From contig AP025573.1 in the NCBI GenBank assembly GCA_022845895.1, forward strand, positions 2,142,501-2,206,500: a stretch of DNA of 64,000 nucleotides, given 5' to 3'. Below the pieces are notes generated by a model. The model saw nothing but the letters and a program-made list of their open reading frames with translations, had not been told where the DNA came from and made no database searches. Positions within the stretch are counted from its first letter, which is position 1. Every line of letters begins with the position of its first letter. Shown one piece after another: positions 1 through 7,964 of the stretch. A program made the translations under genes and the position numbers. Origin of the DNA: Lachnospiraceae bacterium (lineage in GTDB: Bacteria > Bacillota > Clostridia > Lachnospirales > Lachnospiraceae).

Positions 1-168
1 TATCCTGCCGTCGTCCAGAACAGGCACGATGGCAGCCGCCCCTACGTGATGGATATAGTCCCACCTGGCGCTGTTGCCGTTGGCAAATTCCATCGTATCC
101 TGATACACCTTAAGGATAGCCCCTTCATACACAAGTTCCCTCTTCGTCCTTCTGACTTCTCCGCTCAT
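1..168 (-). CDS. NUDIX hydrolase, ADP-ribose pyrophosphatase-like (N-terminal part only)
   Basis: The visible 56 codons run off the left edge of the window. They start at an ATG at 168 and read as the amino end of an ADP-ribose pyrophosphatase-type NUDIX protein: a basic start, the strand LVYEGAILKVYQDTMEFANG, then a WDYIHHVGAAAIVPVLDDGR segment, which in this family leads into the NUDIX box. The box itself lies outside the window, so catalysis cannot be checked. Such enzymes cleave ADP-ribose to AMP and ribose 5-phosphate in the cytoplasm. The gene begins 32 bases after the aminotransferase stop and is probably cotranscribed with it. Family assignment is by sequence memory of the N-terminal pattern; the exact substrate is inference. 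Confidence 0.75.
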   Translation of the reverse strand, partial: MSGEVRRTKRELVYEGAILKVYQDTMEFANGNSARWDYIHHVGAAAIVPVLDDGRI

Positions 169-200
169 AATACCGCCTGCCTCTTCACTTTCTATACAGC

Positions 201-1397
201 CTATAGAGAAGATACGAATTCCTCAATCCGGTTCAGCCCCTTCTCTATGCTTTCCATGGATATAGCATAGGACAGGCGCACAAAATTGTCAAATCCAAAA
301 TCCTGGCACGGAACGACGGCCACACGGTAATCTTCAATCAGAATTTCTGCCGCACGGGACGCTGTTCCGATACGGACGCCTTTGTAAGACTTCTCCAGAA
401 CATTTGTAAAGTCCACGAACGTATAGAATGCTCCCTCCGGCTCCAGACAGTCCAGCAGAGGCATGTTCTGGATGCGTCCATACATATATTTTCTTCTGGC
501 ATCAAATTCCTCACGCATAGCATCCACTGCGTCCTGAGGGCCTTCCAGCGCCTCAAGCGCCGCTTTCTGGGCGATAGAGTTCGGGTTGGATGTCTGATGG
601 CTCTGGATGCTTCCCATAAGCTTCGCAATCTCCACGCTGGAACCGGTATAGCCAATCCTCCATCCTGTCATAGAATAGCTCTTGGACAATCCGCTGCAAG
701 TGATCGTCCTTTTATAGATTTCTTCACCGAGTGATGCGATGCTCACATGCTTCTTCTCCCCGTAGATTAGATTCTCATACATCTCATCTGCAACCACATA
801 GATATCGTTTCTCACTGCCACGTCCGCGATGGCACGCAGCTCTGCCTCCGAATATACCATGCCGGTCGGGTTGTTCGGCGTATTCAATATGAGAGCCTTC
901 GTCTTATTCGTAATGGCTCCTTCAATCTGCTTTGCCGTCACCTTATACCCCGACTCTTTCGTGCCGTAGATGACAACCGGGATGCTGTCGCACAGCTTGA
1001 CAATCTCCGGGTATGTCAGCCAGTACGGCGCCGGAATGATGACTTCGTCTCCCGGATTCGTGATTGCCTGGAAAATGTTCGTAAGCGAATGTTTTCCCCC
1101 GTTGCTCACGACGATCTGGTTCGCTGCATAATCAAGACCGTTAAAGTCCTGGAATTTCCTGCTCACTGCTTTTTTCAGCTCCTCTGTCCCGGAGGCAGGG
1201 GTATATTTTGTAAATCCAGACCGGATGGCATCAATCGCAGCCTCATTAATATTATCCGGTGTATTAAAATCCGGTTCCCCAGCTCCAAATCCTACCACAT
1301 CAATGCCTTCTGCCTTCATCGCTTTCGCTTTCGCAGTAATCGCAAGTGTTGATGACGGCTTTACCCTAGCCGCCTTTTCTGATAATGTCAACGCCAT
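201..1397 (-). CDS. aspB: pyridoxal-phosphate aspartate aminotransferase (class I, AspB-like)
   Basis: This 398-residue protein has the normal length of a class I (subgroup Ib) aspartate aminotransferase, which interconverts aspartate and oxaloacetate with glutamate and 2-oxoglutarate. Visible signatures are GAGEPDFNTP near residue 40, SNGGKHSL near 100, the NTPNNPTG loop near 172 and the PLP-binding lysine in SGLSKSYSMTGWRIGY (K239). The open frame extends 31 codons further upstream, but a good sigma-A promoter lies inside that extension (1449-1477), and an AGGATGGA ribosome site stands just before the ATG at 1397, so the short start is chosen. An ATG at 1409 is the alternative. The NUDIX gene follows closely. 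Closely related aminotransferases may accept other substrates, so aspartate specificity is probable, not shown. Confidence 0.88.
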   Translation of the reverse strand: MALTLSEKAARVKPSSTLAITAKAKAMKAEGIDVVGFGAGEPDFNTPDNINEAAIDAIRSGFTKYTPASGTEELKKAVSRKFQDFNGLDYAANQIVVSNGGKHSLTNIFQAITNPGDEVIIPAPYWLTYPEIVKLCDSIPVVIYGTKESGYKVTAKQIEGAITNKTKALILNTPNNPTGMVYSEAELRAIADVAVRNDIYVVADEMYENLIYGEKKHVSIASLGEEIYKRTITCSGLSKSYSMTGWRIGYTGSSVEIAKLMGSIQSHQTSNPNSIAQKAALEALEGPQDAVDAMREEFDARRKYMYGRIQNMPLLDCLEPEGAFYTFVDFTNVLEKSYKGVRIGTASRAAEILIEDYRVAVVPCQDFGFDNFVRLSYAISMESIEKGLNRIEEFVSSL

Positions 1398-1448
1398 TGT
1401 TCCATCCATCCTATCTTTTTCATATTTTATTTCACATTCTAGTAAATC

Positions 1449-1477
1449 ATTATAGTATAAGATACGTCGATTTGCAA
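1449..1477 (-). promoter_or_regulatory. sigma-A promoter of the aspartate aminotransferase gene
   Basis: Minus strand -35 TTGCAA (1477-1472), 17 bp spacer, -10 TATAAT (1454-1449). The expected start of transcription near 1442 lies 45 bases before the chosen ATG at 1397. Confidence 0.7.
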
Positions 1478-1607
1478 GATTAATTTCCATAATATTCTTT
1501 TTGTCATTTACAACGGCATTATTCCAAGTCTCTCATGACGTTTTTGCAATTTTATCGTTCCAATCCTGCATTATGCGCATATTTCCCGCTAATATCCCTC
1601 TGTCCGG

Positions 1608-2999
1608 TCAGTCAAACCATGCATGGCCATAACGCTCCAGCATCCTGTCCGCCTCGTCCGGTCCTGCATTGCCGGGCTCATACGCATATACAGGAAGCCG
1701 CTGGCTAACGTACCGTTCCCGTAAGGCATCTACATAGTTCCAGCTCGTCTCGACCTGGTCCCACTGGGAAAACCAGGACCGCTCCCCGCGGATGCATGCG
1801 CCAATCAGCCTCTCATACGCCTCCGGCGTATTCATCTGGTTGATATACGAACAGCTCTGGCAGAAGTCCATCTTCGCCTGGATAATCTCATCCAGCTCGC
1901 CAGGCCTCTTTATATTGAACTGCAGATATACGCCTTCCGTCGGCTGAATCTTAATATTCAGGATGTTCTGCGGCACGCCCGGTACGGGACTCTTAAATAC
2001 GACTGCCACCTGCATCTCCCGCTTCGTAAGCTTCTTCCCCGTCCGGATATAGAACGGCATCCCTCTCCACCTGTCATTCTCCACGAAGAGACGAAGCGCG
2101 GCATATGTCTCTGTGGCAGAATGGGCAGCCACGGCCTTCTCGCTCCGGTATCCTCTGTACTGTCCGAGCACCGCGCTTTTGGTGGCATCTTCCGGCAGGG
2201 CGAGCGCTTGAAGCACTTTCATCTGCTCCCCGTGCATCTCTTCCACCCCAGGTCCCTGGGGACGATCCATCGCAACTATCGTGAGTATCTGGAACAGGTG
2301 GTTCTGCATCATATCTTTCAGCGCACCGCTGTGATCATAATAACCGCCCCGTGTCTCGACGCCGACCTCTTCAAGGGCAGATATCTGAATGCATTCAATA
2401 TGATCTGCATCCCATATATTGCTGAAGATAGGGTTGGCAAACCGAATCGTCTGGATATTCCTGACCATCTCCTTTCCAAGATAATGGTCAATCCTGTATA
2501 TGTGGTCCGGCTGGAAAAATGCTTCCATCATGATATTCAGCTCTTCTGCCGCCTTAAGATTCTCCCCGAACGGCTTCTCGATGACTACCTTGCCGCTGCC
2601 GGCGCCATGGACGGCCTTGAGCCCTTTTACTATCGTACCGAAGAAGCGGGGCGCCACGGCGAAATAAAAGATATGGCCGCCGGCACCTGATGCTCTGTAG
2701 AACTCGTCCAGCCCTTTATATTCCTCTTCATCCGTAAAGTCCATGCGGTAATAGACGATACGCTCTGCCAGCTCTTTGTAAATCTCCTCCCTGTAGGAAA
2801 GACGGGCAAATCTCTCAACCCATTCTCCCGCCAGCTTCCGGTACTCCTCGCTCGTATAGTCTCTTCTTCCTATAATGACAATCTGCCCGTTGAGCTGCTC
2901 ATTATCCGCAGCCGCCATATTATAGAGCGCCGGTATCAGCTTACGGAACGTCAGGTCCCCGGTACCGCCGAAAATGGTAAATGTCTGCTCCTTATTCAT
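1608..2999 (-). CDS. zwf: glucose-6-phosphate 1-dehydrogenase
   Basis: Catalyses NADP-dependent oxidation of glucose 6-phosphate to 6-phosphogluconolactone, the first step of the oxidative pentose phosphate pathway. The 463-residue protein is slightly short for the family (about 490) but carries the nucleotide-binding GGTGDLTFRK at 11-20, VVIEKPFGEN near 140 and the active-site RIDHYLGKE at 169-177 with its catalytic histidine. The start is the ATG at 2999, which overlaps the last 8 bases of gnd; the longer frame upstream would run deep into gnd and is rejected. It is the last gene of the pgl-gnd-zwf operon, so the three oxidative steps are transcribed together, here in the unusual order lactonase, second dehydrogenase, first dehydrogenase. 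No terminator was obvious between 1490 and 1607. Confidence 0.95.
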   Translation of the reverse strand: MNKEQTFTIFGGTGDLTFRKLIPALYNMAAADNEQLNGQIVIIGRRDYTSEEYRKLAGEWVERFARLSYREEIYKELAERIVYYRMDFTDEEEYKGLDEFYRASGAGGHIFYFAVAPRFFGTIVKGLKAVHGAGSGKVVIEKPFGENLKAAEELNIMMEAFFQPDHIYRIDHYLGKEMVRNIQTIRFANPIFSNIWDADHIECIQISALEEVGVETRGGYYDHSGALKDMMQNHLFQILTIVAMDRPQGPGVEEMHGEQMKVLQALALPEDATKSAVLGQYRGYRSEKAVAAHSATETYAALRLFVENDRWRGMPFYIRTGKKLTKREMQVAVVFKSPVPGVPQNILNIKIQPTEGVYLQFNIKRPGELDEIIQAKMDFCQSCSYINQMNTPEAYERLIGACIRGERSWFSQWDQVETSWNYVDALRERYVSQRLPVYAYEPGNAGPDEADRMLERYGHAWFD

Positions 3000-4407
3000 T
3001 GTCCTGCCCCCAGTCGTGATGGAAAATGCCTTCCCGGTCTGTTCTTTCGAATGTGTGGGCGCCAAAGCAATCCCTCTGGGCCTGGATGAGATTCGCCCCC
3101 ACCGGCATCCCTCTGAATGCATCGATGTAAGCTTCCGCCTGGCTCATAGCCGGCAGCGGGATCCCGTTCTGGATGCCAAGGCACAGGATATTCTGAAGGC
3201 CCTCCTTCCCCCGGTTGATACCTTCCAGAAAATAAGAATCCAGCATCAGGTTCGTAAGTTCCGAATCCTTGTCAAATGCTTTTGTTATCTCATCGAGGAA
3301 CTGGGCCTGTATAATGCACCCGGCACGGAATATGGACGCAATCCTTCCGTAATTGAGATTCCACCCATACTCCGCAGAGGCATGTCTGAGCAGGTCAAAC
3401 CCCTGGGCATATGCGACGATTTTCGCAGTATAGAGACCCTTCCTGACCATATCGGCAAATGTCCCTTTATCCACAGCAGGCCTGTTCTGAGAACCGTTAA
3501 TCAACGATTGCGCTGCCTTTCTCTCTTCTATCCTGTTGGACATGATCCTAGCGTTGCAGGCTGCCGTAATCATAGATACGTTCACTCCCTGCCTAAGCGA
3601 CTCCAGGCTGGTCCAACGGCCGGTACCCTTCTGCCCCGCGCTGTCAAGTATATGATCCACCAGCTCCCCTTGGGCATAATCATCTGCTTCCCGGAATATC
3701 CTGGCCGTAATCTCAATCAGGTAGCTCTTCAGCTCCCCTTCGTTCCACTCTTCAAAGATAGCCGCGAGCTCTTCATTCGTATGACCTCCGGCGTATTTCA
3801 GCAGCAGATAGGCTTCCGCTATGAGCTGCATATCCGCATACTCTATCCCGTTATGCACCATCTTTACATAATGACCGGCACCGTCCGGACCCATGTAAGC
3901 ACAGCATGGTTCCCCTTTGGCTTTGGCCGCGACCGCTTCCAGCACCGGGGCGATGTGGCTGTAGGCGGACTCCTCTCCCCCCGGCATGATGGAAGGGCCG
4001 AAACGCGCGCCGTGCTCTCCCCCTGATACGCCGGTGCCAAAGTAATAGATGCCCTTCGACTTCAGACTTCTTTCACGCCTTCTCGTATCCTCAAAAAATG
4101 AGTTCCCTCCGTCCAGTATCATGTCTCCTTCATCCAGCAGAGGAACGAGCTGTTCGATTACCATATCGACCGGCTTTCCTGCCTTCACCATAATCAGGAA
4201 CCGTCTCGGACGCTCCTGGGACGCGACGAGCGACTCCATATCATAAAAAGGTATAAAGTTCTCATGCGGGTACTCCTTAACCACCTCGTCCGTCACTTTG
4301 CCGCTCCTGTTATATCCGCCTACTTTAAATCCATGGTCCGCCATGTTTAGGGCAATACTTCTTCCCATAACCGCCAGGCCGATGACTCCTATCTCTGTTA
4401 TCTGCAT
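2992..4407 (-). CDS. gnd: 6-phosphogluconate dehydrogenase, decarboxylating
   Basis: Oxidises 6-phosphogluconate to ribulose 5-phosphate and CO2, normally with NADP. The 471-residue length is typical for the long, homodimeric form. Visible are the Rossmann motif GVIGLAVMGRSIALNMADHG at the start, the substrate-binding VSGGEHGARFGPSIMPGG around 128-145, KMVHNGIEYADMQLIAEAY around 184 and DSAGQKGTGRWT around 256. A GTG at 4410 precedes the ATG at 4407; the ATG is preferred because AGGAGG lies 7 bases ahead. The ATG shares one base with the TGA of pgl (TGATG), a translational coupling arrangement. Confidence 0.96.
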   Translation of the reverse strand: MQITEIGVIGLAVMGRSIALNMADHGFKVGGYNRSGKVTDEVVKEYPHENFIPFYDMESLVASQERPRRFLIMVKAGKPVDMVIEQLVPLLDEGDMILDGGNSFFEDTRRRERSLKSKGIYYFGTGVSGGEHGARFGPSIMPGGEESAYSHIAPVLEAVAAKAKGEPCCAYMGPDGAGHYVKMVHNGIEYADMQLIAEAYLLLKYAGGHTNEELAAIFEEWNEGELKSYLIEITARIFREADDYAQGELVDHILDSAGQKGTGRWTSLESLRQGVNVSMITAACNARIMSNRIEERKAAQSLINGSQNRPAVDKGTFADMVRKGLYTAKIVAYAQGFDLLRHASAEYGWNLNYGRIASIFRAGCIIQAQFLDEITKAFDKDSELTNLMLDSYFLEGINRGKEGLQNILCLGIQNGIPLPAMSQAEAYIDAFRGMPVGANLIQAQRDCFGAHTFERTDREGIFHHDWGQDNE

Positions 4408-5477
4408 CACATTTCCTCCTTCATCGATTCACTGCCTTGCCTTATCGCCAGAGCAACTCCCTCCGGCATGCTGATACGGCTTCGGATTCCAATGATCCTG
4501 CCGCTCATCCTGTCTCTTTCCAAACTGACTACCTCTCCCGAAAAACGGTTTGCAACGAGAAGAAACCTTTCGTCTTCCGTCAGGACAAAATCCCTTGGAT
4601 GATCTCCGCCACATGGCACATGTTGAAGCACCGCCGCGCTGCTCCCGCCGACATCCACCACAGCCAGAAGATTCAGCCCCCGAATGGATATATACAAAAA
4701 CCTTTCATCTTCCGTAAGACGTACTGCCGCGGCAGACGCAGCCTGCTTCCTTCTCCCGCTTTGTGTATCTTCGGGAAGTATCGTTAACTGTTGGCGTAAC
4801 AGAAACGTATCCTCCTTCACTTCAAATATGAACAGCTCATTGCTCCATTCGCTCACCACATACAGCAGCGTATGTGACGCGTTAAACACTCCGTGCCTCG
4901 GCCCGCTTCCATCCGGGAACCGGACAGCGCCGCACGAGCGGAAACCATCTGTCCGGTCAAACAGCCGGATGCGATGCTGCGTCAGACAGGGAACCATCAC
5001 ATATGGCCCATGTAACATAATCTGATGGCAGCCTGCCTCCTCTCCATTTTCAATCCTGCCTGCAGCTTCAGGTCCTTCCTGTCCCATATGGTATATCATG
5101 ACCGTGCCATCATGGTAGTTGGCCGTATATGCGAAGGCTCCCTCCTGCAGGATGAAGCACGGCGTGTCTTTCTCCTCCAGTATCTCTCCTACAAAGCTTG
5201 CCCCCTTATCCGTAAGGCTTGCAAAGCATGTTCCTGCCCTGTTTTGCCGCTCCGTAGGAAAAGCAAGCATATCCCCTGCCAGGGACACCCATTTTGCATT
5301 GTGTGCTTCATATAGCAGTTCCGGTTCTGTCATGCGTCCGTTATTGAGGTTGACCATAAAACGATATACCCCTCTGCTCTTGTCAGACGCGTAGGTTCCG
5401 ACATACCCCTCTCTCCAGACATCTGATGTCTTCTCCCCATATGCTTCATCTTGTAACTTCTTATTTCCTTTTTCCAT
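4407..5477 (-). CDS. pgl: 6-phosphogluconolactonase, beta-propeller (YbhE/Pgl) type
   Basis: Predicted seven-bladed lactonase of 356 residues, the usual length of the YbhE-type 6-phosphogluconolactonases (PF10282), which hydrolyse the zwf product to 6-phosphogluconate. The recognisable parts are the YVGTYASDKSRGVYRF opening blade and repeated blades such as HGPYVMVPCLTQHRIRLFD, RHGVFNASHTLLYVVSEWSN and HPRDFVLTEDERFLLVANR. The family has few invariant residues, so the position in front of gnd and zwf is strong supporting evidence. The ATG at 5477 is chosen because a GGAGG stands 5-6 bases ahead; that GGAGG overlaps the alternative ATG at 5489. First gene of the pentose phosphate operon. Confidence 0.88.
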   Translation of the reverse strand: MEKGNKKLQDEAYGEKTSDVWREGYVGTYASDKSRGVYRFMVNLNNGRMTEPELLYEAHNAKWVSLAGDMLAFPTERQNRAGTCFASLTDKGASFVGEILEEKDTPCFILQEGAFAYTANYHDGTVMIYHMGQEGPEAAGRIENGEEAGCHQIMLHGPYVMVPCLTQHRIRLFDRTDGFRSCGAVRFPDGSGPRHGVFNASHTLLYVVSEWSNELFIFEVKEDTFLLRQQLTILPEDTQSGRRKQAASAAAVRLTEDERFLYISIRGLNLLAVVDVGGSSAAVLQHVPCGGDHPRDFVLTEDERFLLVANRFSGEVVSLERDRMSGRIIGIRSRISMPEGVALAIRQGSESMKEEM

Positions 5478-5525
5478 CGCAGCCTCCATATCTTTGACTT
5501 ATATTGCAACGATTATGCCGCCGCA

Positions 5526-5550
5526 TACTGTAATTATAATTATTACAGTA
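5526..5550. promoter_or_regulatory. operator-like perfect inverted repeat in the pgl promoter
   Basis: Arms TACTGTAAT (5526-5534) and ATTACAGTA (5542-5550) with a 7 bp AT-only spacer. The repeat covers the -10, most of the spacer and the predicted start of the pgl-gnd-zwf transcript. It also lies in the shared region upstream of the divergent ABC transporter operon. The cognate repressor is not identifiable from this window. Confidence 0.65.
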
Positions 5551-5561
5551 TAGAATGTCAA
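5533..5561 (-). promoter_or_regulatory. consensus sigma-A promoter of pgl-gnd-zwf
   Basis: Minus strand -35 TTGACA (5561-5556), exactly 17 bp, -10 TATAAT (5538-5533): a full match to the vegetative consensus. A promoter this strong normally needs a repressor, and a perfect inverted repeat overlaps its spacer and -10. Confidence 0.85.
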
Positions 5562-5597
5562 ACGTTACTTTTTTAACGCTGATAATCCGGAACGTTA
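5561..5597 (+). promoter_or_regulatory. direct repeat AACGTTA x2, candidate response-regulator site
   Basis: AACGTTA occurs at 5561-5567 and 5591-5597, 30 bp apart (about three helical turns), with a TTAACG half at 5573-5578 between them. It lies 75-110 bases ahead of the ABC transporter ATG. Paired direct repeats are typical of OmpR-family binding sites, and such a regulator is encoded in the same operon; the link is inference. Confidence 0.35.
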
Positions 5598-5671
5598 TAG
5601 AAATGTTATTCTTTTGTGCTAGCATTCGATAAGCAGCAGAATTCAACTTATAAAAGAAAGGATGTTCAGAC

Positions 5672-6385
5672 ATGAAAGATTTCATTCTGGAAACAAAAAA
5701 TTTATCAAAAAGATATGGAAGCCAACAGGCCGTAAGCAATATTTCCCTGGAAATCGAGCGCGGCAGCATCTATGGGCTTCTCGGACCGAATGGCGCAGGA
5801 AAATCTACGACACTCAAAATGCTTGTCGGCCTCCTCCGGCCATCCGCCGGACAGATTCTCTTCAACAGGAAGCCCTGGGAAAGGGCTGTATTGGGGAGAA
5901 TCGGCTCTCTGATCGAATCCCCCGCCTTGTACGGCAACCTTACGGCAAAAGAAAACCTTCTTGTGCATACAAAGCTTCTTGGCATACCAAAGGAAAAAAT
6001 CGATGAAGTGCTGGATACCGTCCATCTAAAAGGTACAGGCAAAAAACGGGCCGCCCAATTTTCCATGGGAATGAAACAGCGGCTCGGATTGGCCGTAGCC
6101 CTGCTCAGTGAACCAGAGCTGCTCATTCTCGACGAACCTGCCAACGGGCTTGACCCTTTTGGTATCCAGGAACTGCGCGGGCTTATCGCCTCATTACCTG
6201 ATAAGGGCATTACCGTACTCTTATCCAGCCACATACTCTCAGAGGTCGCACAGATTACAGACACGATTGGAATCATCGACAAAGGGCGGCTCTTGTTCCA
6301 AGGCACACCGGCACCCGGCAGGAATCTCGAGCAATTCTTCACAGATGTCATTCTCAAAGGAGGACAGAAAAGATGCATGGACTGA
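5672..6385 (+). CDS. lantibiotic-immunity-type ABC transporter, ATP-binding subunit
   Basis: ATPase of 237 residues of the BcrA/LanF (bacitracin and lantibiotic self-protection) type. Motifs in order: Walker A GPNGAGKST at 38-46, Q-loop region SLIESPALYGNLTAKENL, a signature written FSMGMKQRLGLA instead of LSGGQ, Walker B LLILDEPANGLDP and the switch SSHILSEV. The altered signature is usual for this subfamily. It should energise the two following membrane proteins to expel or shed peptide antibiotics from the membrane. The next gene overlaps its end by 13 bases. The ATG at 5672 has an AAAGGA about 10 bases ahead. Divergent from the pentose phosphate operon. No lantibiotic precursor or modification gene is nearby, so it is probably a defence or sensing transporter and not producer immunity. 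Confidence 0.9.
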   Translation: MKDFILETKNLSKRYGSQQAVSNISLEIERGSIYGLLGPNGAGKSTTLKMLVGLLRPSAGQILFNRKPWERAVLGRIGSLIESPALYGNLTAKENLLVHTKLLGIPKEKIDEVLDTVHLKGTGKKRAAQFSMGMKQRLGLAVALLSEPELLILDEPANGLDPFGIQELRGLIASLPDKGITVLLSSHILSEVAQITDTIGIIDKGRLLFQGTPAPGRNLEQFFTDVILKGGQKRCMD

Positions 6386-7140
6386 AATCAGAAATGCTAA
6401 AGTACAAAAGAACATTTATGCGTAGGCTCGTTGTCTTTATTCCCTTATTTTTCACAGCATATGCGGTGATAATGCATGCTACGCTTATGAAAAACCCGCT
6501 GTCTGAGAACAGCCGCTGGATGTGGCAGAGCCTGCTCGCTCTCGTATACAACTGGTGGCCACTGGCATTTCTGCCTCTTGGGTTTGCGTTATTTGCCGCA
6601 CTGGCAGCCGCGCAGGAAAAAAAATCCGGCAATTACCGGTCCCTTCGTGCTCATGATGTACCGCCCGCGGCACTATGGGCAGATAAAATCGCTGCTATGT
6701 CCATCCACAGCTTGTTTTCTACACTCATATTGACCATTTCGGCCGTCATGGCGGGTGTGCTGTCCGGGTCCGGCTCTGTTCCTTTCGGCCAGATTATTGC
6801 AGCAGGCGCACTCTGCTGGATCACTTCACTTGTACTTATTCCGCTCCAGCTGTGGGCTGCTACAAAGGGAGGCATCTTCCTGAGCATGGGAATCGGATTT
6901 GCAGGAATGGCTGTAGGTATCCTGGCCGCACCGCAGCCATACTGGATTGCAGTGCCATGGAGCTGGGCAATGAGACTAATGTGCCCTGTCATCGGAGTAC
7001 ACCCGAACGGTATGGTATTGGAAAGGGGGAACCCTCTGCTGGATGCTTCCGTCATACCAGTTGGAATCGCAGTGTCAATCGCTGCATTTCTCGTCGTCTC
7101 GTTTCTGACTGCGGCATGGTTTAAAAGGAGGGAAGAATGA
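6373..7140 (+). CDS. lantibiotic immunity ABC transporter permease, MutE/EpiE-like
   Basis: A 255-residue hydrophobic protein with about six predicted membrane segments, starting after a short basic stretch MHGLKSEMLKYKRTFMRR. The pattern (first helix after the basic start, a conserved NWWPLAFLPLG-type segment near 58, EKKSGNYRSLRAHDVPP in the first cytoplasmic loop) is that of the LanE-type permeases. It overlaps the ATPase gene by 13 bases and the next permease gene by 4, so the three subunits are translationally coupled. The membrane pair with the following protein would form the transporter channel. Substrate is unknown; peptide antibiotics are inferred from the family. Confidence 0.85.
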   Translation: MHGLKSEMLKYKRTFMRRLVVFIPLFFTAYAVIMHATLMKNPLSENSRWMWQSLLALVYNWWPLAFLPLGFALFAALAAAQEKKSGNYRSLRAHDVPPAALWADKIAAMSIHSLFSTLILTISAVMAGVLSGSGSVPFGQIIAAGALCWITSLVLIPLQLWAATKGGIFLSMGIGFAGMAVGILAAPQPYWIAVPWSWAMRLMCPVIGVHPNGMVLERGNPLLDASVIPVGIAVSIAAFLVVSFLTAAWFKRREE

Positions 7141-7919
7141 TGTGGATGCTCTTATCATCAGAATGGCTTAAGACGAAACGGACCGCTATCCGCTGGTTTA
7201 CCTTTTGCATGCCTGTCGTATTCTCATCTTGCGCGGCTGTCTACCTTTCGGTTCGCTCCGGATTTACCCAGAAGTTTGCCTTTGAGGGCTTTTTTACGCT
7301 GTGGACGGTATTCATCATTCCAGTAGGCGCCGGCATCCTTTCAGGTGCTGTCGTCCACTCAGAAGAACTGGCCGGAGATTTTAATAGCTTTTTAGCGACA
7401 GGGATACCGAGAGCCAGGTTATATCTCGGAAAATTTCTTTTACTTCTTTTCTGCCTGTCTGCGTGTACACTTATCGCTGTGCTGACCTTCTGCGCAGGCA
7501 TGAATATAGCGTCGCCTGGCCATGTTTCGCCTGGCCTGTTCATAGCCGCGGCCGCCCTATCTATTGCCGGCTCACTTCCACTGCTGGCACTTCATCTGTG
7601 GGTCAGTTTCTTATGGGGTACGGGCGCGTCTGTCGGCATGAGCATATGCGGCCTCTTAATGGCGGCATTGCTCGGGCCCACACGTCTGGGCTTAGCAGCA
7701 TGGCCGCTCGTCCCGTGGACGTGGCCCGTTAAGCTCGGGATGCTGCCTGGAGCCTGTTTCCTCAAAGACGGGGGAATCATGCCGTCCTCGGCAGTCATAT
7801 CCGGGATGGCACGAACCGGGGCCGCCGGACTGGCTGCAGTCTCTGCCGGCCTCACATTATTCTTGATAGGGGGAATCATATGGTTTAACATATGGGAAGG
7901 AAGGAAAACATATGGGTAA
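7137..7919 (+). CDS. lantibiotic immunity ABC transporter permease, MutG-like
   Basis: Second membrane subunit, 260 residues, paralogous in layout to the previous permease: short basic start LLSSEWLKTKRTAIRW, about six hydrophobic segments, and a cytoplasmic loop EELAGDFNSFLATGIPRARL corresponding to the one in its partner. The ATGATG start overlaps the preceding TGA (ATGA type). The stop is followed by 45 bases before the response regulator. Two dissimilar permeases after one ATPase is the standard F-E-G layout of lantibiotic immunity transporters. Confidence 0.85.
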   Translation: MMWMLLSSEWLKTKRTAIRWFTFCMPVVFSSCAAVYLSVRSGFTQKFAFEGFFTLWTVFIIPVGAGILSGAVVHSEELAGDFNSFLATGIPRARLYLGKFLLLLFCLSACTLIAVLTFCAGMNIASPGHVSPGLFIAAAALSIAGSLPLLALHLWVSFLWGTGASVGMSICGLLMAALLGPTRLGLAAWPLVPWTWPVKLGMLPGACFLKDGGIMPSSAVISGMARTGAAGLAAVSAGLTLFLIGGIIWFNIWEGRKTYG

Positions 7920-7964
7920 GCAGATACCGTGGCATATGCCGCCCAGCAGGAAAGGAGTTCTGTT

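Noticed and set aside
1398-1490. 31-codon N-terminal extension of the aspartate aminotransferase
   Set aside because: A good promoter lies inside it and the family protein begins at the shorter start.
2974-4026. Plus-strand open frame of 350 codons opposite gnd
   Set aside because: Shadow of gnd; the gnd product has all family motifs and this frame has none.
5526-5550. E. coli-type LexA box at the pgl promoter
   Set aside because: It has CTGT and ACAG halves, but 13 bases between them instead of 8, and this organism uses the Cheo-type box, as at recA.
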